The translations under genes and the position numbers were made by a program. From positions 2,976,001-3,040,000 of the forward strand of contig JAGYVD010000007.1 of the NCBI GenBank assembly GCA_021209875.1: a stretch of 64,000 nt of DNA, read 5' to 3'. Within the stretch, counting starts at the first letter, position 1; each line of letters opens with the position of its first letter. The DNA is from Rosellinia necatrix (Eukaryota; Ascomycota; Sordariomycetes; Xylariales; Xylariaceae). Below, one piece after another: positions 1-10,997 of this stretch. The notes below the pieces were generated by a model, which ran no database searches, was not told the DNA's origin, and was given only the letters and a program-made list of their open reading frames with translations.

Positions 1-415
1 CGCCCGTCGCCCGCACCGTCGCCTCGCTGTAGCAGTTGAACCGCCGCCGCCCGGACACCGGCACCGTCTGGATGTTCGCGAAGTAGAAGGCCGTCGCGCC
101 GGCGACCGCCAGCACGACGACGGTGTGCAGGCTCGGCGACCGGATGAACCTCGAGAAGCCCGCCGAGGTCACGAGCGGCTTGGCCCGGCGCAGCTGTTCG
201 GACGGGTCGTGATGTCGTGGGTCGCGCCAGTCGTTCTGCCGCGGTGGCGTGTGCGAGAACGGCCTTCGTGTTGGTGGCAGAACACGGCCGAGGGTCGGGG
301 ATGGAAACCCGTGGAGTAGGGGGCGCGAGAGGAGGCGAGGCGAGGGCGGCTGATACGCCGTTGTTGGGGGACGGACGCCGACCCGTGATAACGACACTGG
401 ACGCAGAGCGCGCAT
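1..415 (-). CDS. OMA1: OMA1-like mitochondrial metalloendopeptidase, N-terminal part
   Basis: Partial gene. The ATG is at 415 and the frame stays open to the left edge, giving about 138 residues; the M48 catalytic domain (HExxH) lies outside the window. Visible are a basic, Ser/Pro-rich leader (starting MRALRPVSLSRVG) that fits a mitochondrial presequence, one hydrophobic segment (VVVLAVAGATAFYFAN) near residues 100-115, and then VPVSGRRRFNC. That last motif is the conserved junction I know from fungal OMA1 just before the peptidase domain. OMA1 is a stress-activated zinc protease of the inner mitochondrial membrane that cleaves OPA1/Mgm1-type substrates and misfolded membrane proteins. No intron is needed in the visible part. 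The assignment rests on the RRRFNC junction plus membrane topology, so it is good but not certain. Confidence 0.7.
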   Translation of the reverse strand, partial: MRALRPVSLSRVGVRPPTTAYQPPSPRLLSRPLLHGFPSPTLGRVLPPTRRPFSHTPPRQNDWRDPRHHDPSEQLRRAKPLVTSAGFSRFIRSPSLHTVVVLAVAGATAFYFANIQTVPVSGRRRFNCYSEATVRATG

Positions 416-1453
416 CGTGTTCGTGCAGCTCGTCGGATCCGTTCGCAGACGAGGCCGAGGGGTCGGGGAGGGTTCTAGTGGGGGTTCTAGTGGGGGTTCG
501 ATGATGCCACGACGTTATCCCAAGCGGTATTGTTGTAACGATCTACCTAGAATATATATGTAAAACGGGTTGAAGCAGAAATCAAGAGAGAAGTGTCCTC
601 AACCCGGGGTTCTCGAGAGAGAATCCCCGAAGACAGGAATAAGTAAGTTGTTGGTCTCCTACTCTCCTACAGCTTAGACGGGTTTCCATGAAGTTAAAGC
701 CCGGCCGACCGGGGTTAAGCTACCTAACCTAGGCACCCTAACCTAGGTACCACGGACGTATGGAGAATATCCCCCCCCAATCTGGGTCGTCTAGTGTAGG
801 TAGTGTGCCTGCCAGGGGTACTTAGAGCTTCCCATGTCCCTGTAGACACCACCCTGTAGTTAAACCCCCTACCAACTCGGCAATCTTCAACCAACGACAA
901 ACGACAACACGGGCCTTCTACTCCTTCAAACTTCAAACATTTTTACCTAGGTACTATATTCTTCCTACTCTCACCCCAACTGTTTACTCTTCATTACTTA
1001 TGACCACAGGTCTTATAACAAGTATAGAAGCTTATGAAGCGATGAAGCGATGCGACGAGGTGCTAAAAGTACCCGAAGACAATCCAACATGCCATCACAC
1101 ATACCTAGGTAATCCCTTGGAACAGGATCAACACTAAGAATGGTTGCTATTTCAAATCACAGCAGCGATGGAACAAGCACACATTGAACATTAATAGGAA
1201 AATGGTATTGGACAAATCTGCATCTATCGACTAGATACAAGTAAGGTAACCATCCCTTAAAATCCGCATGAATATTTACATCGAAGGCGACATACATACT
1301 CTAGCGTATGGAGGAGGAGAAGGTATTAAAACATAACAGAGGTCCCCCATTGAAAAACAACCAACCATCCTGTCTATAGCTTGGAACACCAGCAAATCAC
1401 ACGCTCGCTTCGTCGATCCATGCCCCCTTCCCTATCGGCTCGGGCGGGGTTGT
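416..1453. other. Intergenic region, no gene seen
   Basis: AT-richer spacer between the divergently placed OMA1 start and the 3' end of the wall-protein gene. It holds short TACCTAGGTAC-type motifs (about 720-750, 943-955 and 1103-1112) and no open frame with coding character. The first 100-200 bases probably contain the OMA1 promoter. Confidence 0.5.
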
Positions 1454-3625
1454 TTACAGAGCGAAGGCCAATACACCCGCGGCGACGGCCATCAGAGCAG
1501 CACTGATGCCGCTCCGGGACGCGCCGGCAGTGGGGATGGGGGTGCCGGTAGGGTATGAGCCGGGGTTGGTCGAGGTGGTCAGTGTGGCGTTGGTTCCGGG
1601 GTATCCACCGGCGGGGTAGGTAGGGTAGCCGGCGGGGTAGTCAGTCACGGGGACCACGGTGGCGGTGACGATCACCTCGACGTCGCTGGTGCTGGGAGAG
1701 GCACCACCAGCGGGGTAAGTCTGGCTAGGGTAGCCACCAGCCGGATACGTCTCGCTAGCGTGACCACCAGCCGGGTAGGTCTCGGTCGGGTAGCCACCGG
1801 CGGGAACGCTCTCAGACGGGTAGCTTTCACCACCGACGGGGTAGGTCTCGGTGGGGTAGCCAGCGGGAGTGGTCTCGGAGACGGATGAAACGTAGATGGT
1901 CGTGGGCAACCACAGAGTTGAGGTCGTGGTCGTGGTAGACTCCTCCGGGCCGCCGGGGTAGCCGCCAGTGGGGTAGCCACCAGCGGGAACGGTGTTGGAC
2001 GGGTAGTTCTCACCACCAGCCGGGTAGGTCTGGGTAGGGTGGCCACCAGCAGGGTAAGTCTCGGTCTCAGTCACAGGGCAGACAGTGGTGCTGATGGGAA
2101 TGGTGATGGTGGTAGTATAACCAGGCGCGGTCTCGATCTGGGTGGTCGAGTAGATGGTCGAGGTCGTGTACGAAACGGGAGCTGTGGTAGTAGGAGAAGA
2201 GCTCTCGCTGCTGTAGACCGGGTAGCCGCCGGTAGGATATCCGCCCGCACCCGGGGTGCTGCTAGTAGCGGGAGCAGTACTCTCGCTGGAGTAAACGCTG
2301 CTGCTGCCGACCGGGTAGCCGCCAGTGGGGTAGCCACCCGCACCGGGGGTGCTGCTGGTAGCGGGGGCAGTGCTCTCGCTGGAGTAAACGCTGCTGCTGC
2401 TGGCGACCGGGTAGCCGCCGGTAGGATAACCACCCGCACCGGGGGTGCTGCTAGTGGCGGGAGCAGTACTCTCACTAGAGTAGACGCTGCTGCTGTATCC
2501 GGTGGCAGGAGTGCTGCTAGTAGCAGGACCAGTGCTCTCGCTGGAGTAAGGGCCGCTGCTGCTGGGCACGGGGTATCCGGTAGGATAACCACCAGCAGGG
2601 ACGGTGCTGCTGTAGCCAGCACCGGGGGTGCTGCTGGTTGCGGGCCCGGTGCTCACACTGGAGTAAGCGCTGCTGCTGTATCCAGTAGCAGGAGTGCTGC
2701 TGGTGGCAGGGCCGGTGCTCTCGCTCGAGTAGGGGCCGCTGCTGCTCGGGACGGGGTAACCCGGGTAGTCGGTAGGATAACCACTGCCAGGAGTGCTGCT
2801 GTAGCCGGTGGCGGGGGTGCTGCTAGTGGCAGGGGCAGTGCTCTCGCTGGAGTAGACGCTGCTGCTGCTGTATCCGGTGGCAGGAGTGCTGCTGGTAGCA
2901 GGGCCGGTGCTCTCGCTAGAGTAAGGGCCGCTGCTGCTGGGCACAGGATATCCGGTAGGATAACCACCAGCAGGGACGGTGCTGCTGTAGCCAGCACTAG
3001 GAGTGCTGCTGGGAATCTCGCTACCGGGAGTGCTGCTGTAGCCAGTGCCGGGAGTGCTGGTAGGAACCTCGCTGCCCGGAGTGCTGCTGTAGCCAGTGCC
3101 GGGAGTGCTGCTGGGAATCTCGCTGCCCGGAGTGCTGCTGTAGCCAGTGCCAGGGGTGCTGCTGGGAATCTCGCTGCCGGGGGTAGTGCTGTAACCAGCG
3201 CCGGGGGTGGTGCTGGTACCAGGAAGCTCGCTAGAGCTAGATCCGTGGGGGTAGCCACCGGGGTAGTGGCCGCCGTGGCCGTGACCGTGTCCTCCGTGGC
3301 CGTGACCGCCATGGCCGTGGTTTCCACCTGGGTACGTGGTAGGATATCCAGGGGTGCTGCCCACGGGGGTGCTGCTAGTAACGGGCAGCTCGCTGCTGCT
3401 TGAGCTCACGACCGGGACGCTGCTGCTGCTGGAAACAGGAGGCATGCTACCGACTGGCGCAGTGGTGGTCGTGGTCGAACCGACGGGATAGGCAGGATAT
3501 CCGTAAACGGGATAGTTGTTGGGAGCCCTCTCCTGGAATCGGTGACGACCCAGGGTGTTGGCATTGGCCGAAGCGGCGAAGATGGCGGCGGCAGCGCCGA
3601 CAGTTTGAATAAGCGAAGGAGCCAT
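1454..3625 (-). CDS. Ser/Thr/Pro-rich GPI-anchored cell-wall glycoprotein with tandem repeats
   Basis: Intronless, 723 residues. Residues 1-22 (MAPSLIQTVGAAAAIFAASANA) form a signal peptide, followed by GRHRFQERA, a possible Kex2-type processing region. A His/Gly-rich block (GHGGHGHGGHGH) lies near residues 103-125. Long repeats follow: STPGTGYSSTPGSEIPS units, then YSSESTxPATSSTPATGY units, then YPAGGYPTETYPAGG units. Between them is a TTSTIYSTTQIET...TTVCPVTETE stretch, common in ascomycete wall mannoproteins. The C-terminus ends in a small-residue site and a hydrophobic tail (SGISAALMAVAAGVLAFAL), as expected for GPI attachment. The protein is probably heavily O-mannosylated and sits on the plasma membrane or wall; no enzyme domain is visible. 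A TATA-like element lies about 185 bases upstream. The class is secure; the exact role (adhesin, structural or surface-masking) is unknown. Confidence 0.85.
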   Translation of the reverse strand: MAPSLIQTVGAAAAIFAASANANTLGRHRFQERAPNNYPVYGYPAYPVGSTTTTTAPVGSMPPVSSSSSVPVVSSSSSELPVTSSTPVGSTPGYPTTYPGGNHGHGGHGHGGHGHGHGGHYPGGYPHGSSSSELPGTSTTPGAGYSTTPGSEIPSSTPGTGYSSTPGSEIPSSTPGTGYSSTPGSEVPTSTPGTGYSSTPGSEIPSSTPSAGYSSTVPAGGYPTGYPVPSSSGPYSSESTGPATSSTPATGYSSSSVYSSESTAPATSSTPATGYSSTPGSGYPTDYPGYPVPSSSGPYSSESTGPATSSTPATGYSSSAYSSVSTGPATSSTPGAGYSSTVPAGGYPTGYPVPSSSGPYSSESTGPATSSTPATGYSSSVYSSESTAPATSSTPGAGGYPTGGYPVASSSSVYSSESTAPATSSTPGAGGYPTGGYPVGSSSVYSSESTAPATSSTPGAGGYPTGGYPVYSSESSSPTTTAPVSYTTSTIYSTTQIETAPGYTTTITIPISTTVCPVTETETYPAGGHPTQTYPAGGENYPSNTVPAGGYPTGGYPGGPEESTTTTTSTLWLPTTIYVSSVSETTPAGYPTETYPVGGESYPSESVPAGGYPTETYPAGGHASETYPAGGYPSQTYPAGGASPSTSDVEVIVTATVVPVTDYPAGYPTYPAGGYPGTNATLTTSTNPGSYPTGTPIPTAGASRSGISAALMAVAAGVLAFAL
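1680..3240 (-). repeat. Coding minisatellites in the wall-protein gene
   Basis: In-frame tandem repeats inside the wall-protein gene. A roughly 54-base unit (STPGTGYSSTPGSEIPS-type) spans about 2995-3200. Degenerate YSSESTxPATSSTPATGY units of about 100 bases span about 2230-2960. YPAGG-containing units span about 1680-2060. The units differ mostly at synonymous positions. Confidence 0.8.
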
Positions 3626-3807
3626 TTTGTTATTGATTAGATTAACTAATAGTTGAAAGAGTGACTATGTGGTTTGTTAAAGAGTGTAATGACGTGAATA
3701 CGTCGGTGAGCAGAATCTCGAGCTCGTGGTTGATCTTGACCTTGACGATGGAAACGGCGTAAAAAGAGAAAGGCTCTCTTCTGCGCGCCGTGGTGGGCAA
3801 CCCTCCT

Positions 3808-3817
3808 TATTATATAA
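3808..3817 (-). promoter_or_regulatory. Possible TATA box of the wall-protein gene
   Basis: Reads TTATATAA on the minus strand, about 185 bases upstream of the ATG at 3625, the only good TATA match in that promoter. The position fits a long fungal leader; no transcript evidence. Confidence 0.35.
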
Positions 3818-6800
3818 CGGCCTCCTTTATTCATACTAGTATAGTAACCATCCTCCACCACCTCATCCTACGGCGCTACCTACCACTATCGACTAGATCG
3901 GACGAATCCACCATTCTACTTTTGTAGGGATGCCCACCAGGGCTCACTTGGCTATGATGCATGCGGACGGCTGGGCGGCTGGGTCTGAAGCCTAGTTTCG
4001 CTGTCGAGCCCGCGTGCTCGATGTATATTGGCCATACTCGATGCACTACGAGAGTACATATGTAGCTAGTGCAAGGATAAAAAGCCCATGTCTTTGCGCA
4101 TTGCGACGCCGACATTAGGAGGCTAGCCAGCTGCTTCACGATTGGGTCGAGGGCTGCCATTCCCCAGCCCTAGCTGCAGTTAGGGCAGGCGTGCAGGGAC
4201 GTTTAGGCGAATGCTGGAGATAGCATCGAGCCTTTGTTGACGGTTCACCATGGAGGGCTCTGACTTGTCTGGGCAGGTTCATCGTGGCGACAGGGGCCCC
4301 CGGTCCATACAAAGGGCTAACCCAGCTAACCAGGCGAGAAATTTTGTGGAAAAGGGGCGCAGGAGATGAGCAGCTCTCCTTTAACGGGAAATGATGTGCC
4401 AATTCTAAAATTCTAAAGATGGATAAAAAGTATGCTAGGCCGTGTTGAGCATACGGTATCGATCCCATACAGCCGATGCATCCACTAGATCTAGTGTCGT
4501 GCACTGAAAACTCAAATTGAATTGGTTGACTGTACGATGCGTATTTCCTGTACGGGGAGACGAGAAGTTGGGAGCGAAACGGCCGAGAGGGGATGTTAGT
4601 AGAGATTAGTAGCGGGGTTAATCATAGGTAGGTAGCTACCTGCTCCCTAGGTAGGTAGTTACTTGCCGTGCGTATTGCACAAGGAAGGGCCACAGGAAGA
4701 GCTGTTCGGCTCGTATGCAGATGCAGGAGCGGCCCAACCAACATTACTGGACACGGAGAGAACGATGCCGCTTCATCAGCACAACGTTGTCGTCCTTGCG
4801 CGGAAGGCCGTGTATGTAGCGCACATAGTGTACGCTAACTACGTTATCTACTGTACCTGTGTACAGCATGAGCATGCATTAAAAGCCAACACTAATGCAG
4901 GTACGCTACACGACATGATCTCACTGCCCTGACTAAAAAAGCCTGGCCCGGTCGAAACTCAGCTTTCATTTCCATTTCGCAATTGTGGCCGTACACCGCC
5001 ACGAAATAACAACACGGCCATGCTCTTTGGTCGATAACTAAAAAGAAAAGAGAGAGAGAAGAGAAGAGGAGAGTCCGGTATTGAGACTCGCATTAAGCTA
5101 TATATGCTAGGTTATTCAGTGCCATCTCTACTTGTACCTATTCATTTACAGAATCTTCAAACCTCCACCAGTGCCTACAAGTATCCACGGTCGCTTTTCA
5201 AAGATATGTATCACCTTAATGACGTGCTTCGGTATCATCTACGACGGCTAGTCTACTCCAAACAGCAATGATCAGAGGATATTCTTGAATACGATACAGT
5301 GTTTGTACAGTATGTATAGACCGCCGAGCTCCCTCTAAACCCGTACTCATCCCGGGCATGTCGTACCGCGTCGGAAACCGTCTTCATTATCCAATGAGAA
5401 TATCGCAGGCAGGTTCCATTGGGGTCATCAATGCGCAGAATAGGATCGCTTAGAAATATCGGCTAGGGCTGAAGTCTAGAAGTTATCTACCGCACAGTCG
5501 GTGGTTTAACACCGAGCTGCGACACAGCAAAACGTCCTTCGAACCTCCTGTGGCGTTCTTGTAGGGACGGCTCCCTACACTACAACGAATATATATAGAC
5601 GTAGCTATCCAAGCGAGCACACACTGCACGGCGCACGGCTCCGAGCTGACCTTTCCCGGGCTATGTACCATGTCCATGTCCAGATTCTGCCATTCCAGAG
5701 CCCTGGTAAGTCCTCCTCCACAGCCGACTGGGCGAGACCCAACTCCTCTTGAAATCCATGTGCTAGTACTATGGGAGCGTAGTGTCGTGTCGTGTTAGCC
5801 CGTGGGGATACAGTGGAGGTCTATATACAATACGCATGTAGTTACTGCTCCCAGCGCTGCGTGTTCCTTGTTGATCATCTCAAATTGGGATGATCTTTTT
5901 CGCCGTTTAGCGATAGCTCTGCCCTACATTGCACATCCTGAATCTGATAGACGTACAGATCGCACCCTTTTAGGCTAAGGCCAGTTGGTGTAGGTTGGTG
6001 ATGAACGTCGAGAAATCCCAAAGACGATAAGATCCATCATCCCATATGTGTAGGGCTGAACAATCGCCATGGGAAGGCAATCTGAGCCTCATGAAACCAG
6101 ATGGACCAGCCTGGTCTAGTCTATTGTGAGGTGTCAAACCTCGGAATCCAGTATGCGAGGTGATAGTACCTTTACCTGACCGCAATAAGGATGATGCCGG
6201 TCGTAGCTAGGCAGCAAGCCAACAAAGCACTCCATTATCCACTATCGGGACAAGGGTCGAGAATTTTGTACTTGCATCGAGTGAGATTAGTCTACTGCGT
6301 AGTCCATAACGTGAACATGGTTACCAACTTGATCACTCGTATTCCATTGAAAATCTTCTGCTCTGATGTAAGCACACGGCCGAAACATCCGGGACACGGC
6401 ACTCTAAATCAAGCTTTCTCAGGGCTACAAATTTTCTTCTGCTTTCTTTTTCGGACCCGCGAATTTGACCAAGCCCTGATGGCGCGGAAGAAGCTAAAAA
6501 ACCGTGTGGGCCTATCACAACCTAAAACCCGCGGCTGGTTTTGGCGTAAAGGTCGGTGAGTAGCCATTACGAAGTACATACGTGACAGATATTGCTTGTC
6601 TTTTACTACCCCGGACAGTCTACTCGGGCTGTTGGCCTGCAGCCTGCAGATTCGGTGACCAACAATAGCCCAAGCAGCCATGTGGTAATCTGCGCTGGCT
6701 TTTGGGTCCGGTTGTGTAAGGCAGAAAATCTACAGTTGGGGAGCACGAAATACGCAGTCGTCTAACATCCCACATCTGGTGCCATGGTGCGATTTTCACC

Positions 6801-7465
6801 AGGGAAACTCAGGGAAACTCGGAGAAACCCAGGGAATAAAGTTCGTAATCTTCGAAGTTACATAGTATTGTGGCCAGGCTCAGGCACCCGTCAGCCTCGC
6901 CCCTTCAGGACTTCAGAAATGACTCTTGCTCCGATGCGTAGTTCGCCTTCAGCTCTTCCCATACAACACCAATATGCCTGTTCCGGCTTTCTCCAGTGTT
7001 GAGCTGGCGGGCACGCCCGATGCAATCTGCAGCTCCTATTGCAAATATACATGTAGATATGCTTGGTTTCGGGAACTATTTCCCATCGCTATTCTGCCCA
7101 GCCGTGCCCTAGTAAACCTTACCTCTCTGGCTTACTTTTATTGCCCTCCCTGCCGCCCCCCGGCCCCCTTTCTTCCGTAATTCGGCTATGATTCTGCAGA
7201 CGGCTTAGTGCAGAGATGTGAGGAGAGCAATAGGATAGTCTGACCCATCCTATAATGAGTGCGGTTCCTTTATGTTTGTATTAGACATCCCCTTATTCTG
7301 TCGCGATAATGAGCGGAAGGCGGGAAATGTGTCAGAGTACCTCCAAGTACGCCGGCTCGGAATTTCCACATCTCATCCGCTTTAACAGATGTTAGCCGTT
7401 ATCGACAATCCCACAGTCAGCCTAGATCTATCTAATGGTCTGAGGACCGAAATGCTGTCGGCGGA
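3818..7465. other. Long intergenic region, no gene seen
   Basis: About 3.6 kb with many stops in all frames. Short open frames have no recognisable domain and no coding-like third-position bias. It contains a palindromic GGTAGCTACC/CTAGGTAGGTAG cluster (4626-4660) and an AG-rich tract (5040-5075). Confidence 0.45.
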
Positions 7466-8227
7466 TCAATCGATCACCAAACCCTCTCTTTCCTTCCGAC
7501 GCTCCTCTCGGATCCTTTTCCGTCGCCGTTGCATGCGCAAGAAGACGAAGGCCAAGACCCCGACGACGAACGGCACGACCAGTCCCGCCGCGATGGCCGT
7601 ACTACGACTAGTATGTCCGCTCGGGTGTAGTGAGCTCGTTGACTCCAAGGGGTCACCCACGGTCCCATTTATAGTCTATGCCCACTGCGTTAGTCTAGCA
7701 AATTCCGAGGTGGGAGGCTTATATCATATCGTAACGTCCGTACAGTTCGCCAACCGTTATCATCGTCCTCATCTGGAGTGCTTATAGTGAAGGGAGGCGA
7801 GGACGCAATAACGAGCCCTGGCATGGCCTCCCCTACTTCCTGCTGACGCAAAACTTGAACTTCGTACGTAGCGGCTGGAAGGAATGGGAGCGGATAAGGC
7901 AAGTCCCCCCAAAGAAATGAGTCGTCAGTCAGCCCACCTGTATTGCCGTCAATGATGCTCGAGCTCTTTTAAACTTTCTGACTAACTGGAAATGTCTGCT
8001 TCCAGAGAATTCACTTCGTGATCGCTCGTCTTATTCAGCACTCGCACATGGATGACTAAGGGGTAGTCTGTCGCGTCCGCACCATCCCATTGCAATAGCA
8101 TGTCGGTATTTCGTGTGACATGCCTGAAATCATTACGAAATGATGCCATGGTGACCATGGTGAGCACACAGAAGCAACCAAGAACGAAGAGAAGATATGC
8201 TATCTTCTTAGCCGCAAGATAGCACTC
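7466..8227 (-). CDS. Single-pass membrane protein with a Kre9/KNH-like extracellular domain (start unresolved)
   Basis: Exons inferred at 8227-7987, 7937-7744 and 7675-7466, all joining in frame (about 214 residues). Intron 1 runs GTTAGT to ACAG. Intron 2 runs GTACGG to ATAG with a GACTAACG branch site. The first exon opens after a TATAG acceptor-like site and encodes a hydrophobic signal or anchor segment (KKIAYLLFVLGCFCVLT). The first in-frame ATG is only at 8158, so an upstream exon may be missing. Next comes an ectodomain with NDTDMLLQW-like beta strands (actual text RNTDMLLQWDGAD), N-glycosylation sites (NKTS, NGTV), one transmembrane helix (STAIAAGLVVPFVVGVLAFVFL), and a strongly basic tail (RMQRRRKRIREERRKERE). 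The layout matches fungal proteins carrying a Kre9/Knh1-like domain plus a helix, of unknown function. Family assignment is tentative. Confidence 0.5.
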
Positions 8228-8719
8228 CTATAGCCTTTGGTTTCGATCGCGTCAGTCCCCAGGCCAAAGGCGGAACAGCATTTTTCGATAATGGTAGGAA
8301 GTTTCGAAGGGTGTGTCAATTTAGTATGTAGAGCCAGATCGCCTCCATGGGGTATAATAGTGAATGAGATATGTACATCCGCATACGCTCCGTAGTCCGT
8401 GTTGGACAGTCCCTTATATATATACGCGCACGCCCAAACAGACCTGGACGGATCACGGCACGTTGTCAACCTCTACGAGCAGTGATTCTATTCTATAAAT
8501 AAGCCTGAATTGGGCATCCAGTACCCCCATATTTTGCTGAAGCTCCCGCTCCTCGCCGAGCGTCGGATCGCTTGTCTGGGTAAATTCGAGGCTATATTGT
8601 AGGCCAATGATGGGACGACGTGATGCTTGATCGTGAATTGTAGCACACCCTGTTCTTTCACATGACATAGTTAAATAAACTCTATCTCTCTGAATACTGT
8701 CTACGGGAGAAAGTGCCAT
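8200..8719 (-). CDS. Hypothetical protein, possible two-exon gene
   Basis: An ATG at 8719 follows an ATATAAG sequence by about 20 bases. Exon 1 (8719-8471) can join exon 2 (8412-8200) through a 58-base GT...AG intron, giving about 153 residues (MALSPVDSIQRD... ending SAILRLRR). No domain, signal peptide or membrane segment is recognised. Four Cys residues are scattered. The 3' end overlaps the first exon of the membrane-protein gene on the same strand, so this could be an upstream part of that gene, or not a gene at all. The intron lacks a good branch site. Confidence 0.25.
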
Positions 8720-10662
8720 GTTTCGCTCTTATATGGCAGACGCCTTCGGAAGCTATTAGATTTTGCCCCCACGGACCTCCAGGTTAGGTTGCCTCGAGGT
8801 TGAATCGATAGACCAGTTTTAGTCGGGTAGATGGGTTATTTATGTATCAAGAAGATAATGAGTTAATTCTTAAATCTTCGAAGACGTAAACTAGATCTAG
8901 ACGTCTATGCATGTAGGCAGTTTCCATGCTATGACAGCGGAATGATCGACTAGTTGCCATTATGAGGTTCTTATACCCAACAAAGTACCAATTGGAATCA
9001 GTGCGGTGGCTGGTAAACAATTGATTATACTATTGGACATCCTATAAACTCCTGATCTGTTATATATGTGAAAAACCAGGCACGAGCTCTTGCTCCTAGT
9101 GACTGGCGGAGATTCCTAGCCCACCACAACACAAAGACATTGACAAGGCCATTATCCGATAACTTCACGCCCAATCAACACTGTGTAGTTATATCCTGTT
9201 AGCTAGTGCCCCCATTGCTTCTAACAAACTGAAAGGCGTCACTATGTGTGGGCTCTCAAGGTAGGCCGGATTAGAATATTATTTAGATATACAAAAATAT
9301 AGGCAATGACACGGCTATCACTATCAGCTGTGTGCTTTTGGCGACAGCTTGGATCGAGCCGATTTTCCATCCCACCGAACCTATCCTGACCTTGGTTTGT
9401 AATCAGTGTATGCATTATAGTACAGCAGCAGCAATAGTAGTATCAGTAGTAATAGCAGTAGTAGAGCGGGTTGGAGCCGCATCTTCGGGCTTCCAACATT
9501 CGGAGCGGTCATCAGACTTATTAAAAAGAGGAATAAGAGTTGGCTATACGGAAGAGAATGACTAGGCTCGCCGCAGCTCATATATTGAAAATCAAATTGG
9601 ATCGGAACCGCAATTCTAAGTGAGACGATTAGATCGCCTCTCATCCGGTGCTTTTTATCTTGGGCAATTTGATAAGACGATTTCACCATGTACTCCACAT
9701 AACTACCCAATTCAAGATTCAAGGCGTAACATGCCGCTATAAGATCGGCAGCCTACTGCTAGAGTGGAGGTAGCTAATCGTCCTAGGGGAGCTACCTAGA
9801 TAGCTAAGTACCTAGCTAAGTACCTAGGTAAGTATGTATGTATCCGGAATCGTTATCTTCAGTTACCTAACGTGGGCGGAAAGCGCGGGGTAGTGTGTAA
9901 GCACCCGTGCCCCTCCCACGTTACCCGTCGAAGGGCTGCTGTGGGATACTCATCTGAAGGAGGCATGCGAGCGAACCATTCTTATATCAAAACGGGCTCT
10001 TTACTCTTCGCTTATCGATTCCGGTAACACATGGCTGGCTAGCTTTGCCTCGGCTGGTGTTTATAGTACGGTCCTGAAGGTGACAGTTTTGCAGTGCAGA
10101 CACCTTATTCCGTAGCCTGTAGCAGTCGAAAAGCGAAGTTGTAGATGGGATGGAGACCTAGTAATTGACACGAAGCCCACCGTAGTAGGTAACCACTCGA
10201 CACTGTGGGTCGTACCTCCCCTTACAAGCCCGGGCATTCATTTTATTGTCGTTGCGCGTCGTTTTGCGCCCCATTCGGAAGGTTCCCAAGATACAGGGAT
10301 ATCCAGGGTAGGGTACACTACCTACCTCCCTACTACCTACCTACCCTACCTTGAGTAGGTACCACCTGCTGTCTATAACTTTTGACATTGGCCATATGAT
10401 GGCATATCACGAGGAACCATCCATTTAGCTTAGCACGGCGATATGATACACTGGACTGACCAGGCATGATTCAACATGGTACTCGGCTGACTATCCGCCT
10501 CTTCCTCATCCCCGATCAGCCCCGATCAGCCCCGATCACCCATATCTGCATCTGCCCATCCCAGCCCATCCCTTCCCCATCTCTTCCCCCTCCTCGGGCA
10601 TCTCGCCCCAAGCCGTGCCAATGCCAGCACATCCGACGCGGGGCTGGTGCATCACAGCATCA
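8720..10662. other. Intergenic region, no gene seen
   Basis: Stop-rich. Holds an AGC/AGT trinucleotide-rich stretch (9421-9465), TACCTAG-type arrays (9790-9840 and 10310-10370), and a threefold direct repeat of ATCAGCCCCG near 10512-10538. Its right part is presumably promoter and leader of the Yippee-family gene. Confidence 0.45.
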
Positions 10663-10741
10663 CAGCAGCAGCAGCAGCAGCAGCAGTCGCAACCACCACC
10701 ACTACCACCACCACTACCACCAACACCACCACCACCACCAG
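10663..10741 (+). repeat. CAG then CCA trinucleotide microsatellites
   Basis: A (CAG)n run at 10663-10686 is followed by imperfect (CCA)n at about 10690-10741. It lies about 260-330 bases upstream of the chosen start of the Yippee-family gene. The frame is open through it, so an N-terminally extended protein is formally possible, but I treat it as 5' leader. Confidence 0.8.
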
Positions 10742-10997
10742 CTGCCTTTCTGTCTTTCTTCCCTTTCGCCTCTCGGCCTTTTTCAGACCACCGTCTGCCC
10801 AACGGCCAGCCCGATCGCCTATGTGGTTCTCGGGCGTGACTACTTGGTCCGGTGGTGCATCACCTGCCTCGCAGCCCGAGTCACGCCTCAGGTCTAGCCT
10901 GCCGTTTATTAGTTACTTAGTTAAGATGCTGTCGATGTTGCTAAATGAGGTGGCTCCTCCACCGCCGCCGCCGCCGACAGATGCTGCCTCTGCTACT

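Noticed and set aside
2039..3403. 454-residue plus-strand open frame antisense to the wall protein
   Set aside because: It mirrors the repeats of the real gene; its Ala/Gly/Ser/Arg-rich translation is a by-product of repeat codons and has no start context or domain.
9381..9722. Minus-strand frame with a poly-Leu helix
   Set aside because: The Leu run is a translated AGC/AGT trinucleotide repeat; the rest has no coding character.
10536..10839. Polyglutamine/polyproline and Gly-rich frames on both strands
   Set aside because: Pure products of the CAG and CCA microsatellites in the leader of the Yippee-family gene.
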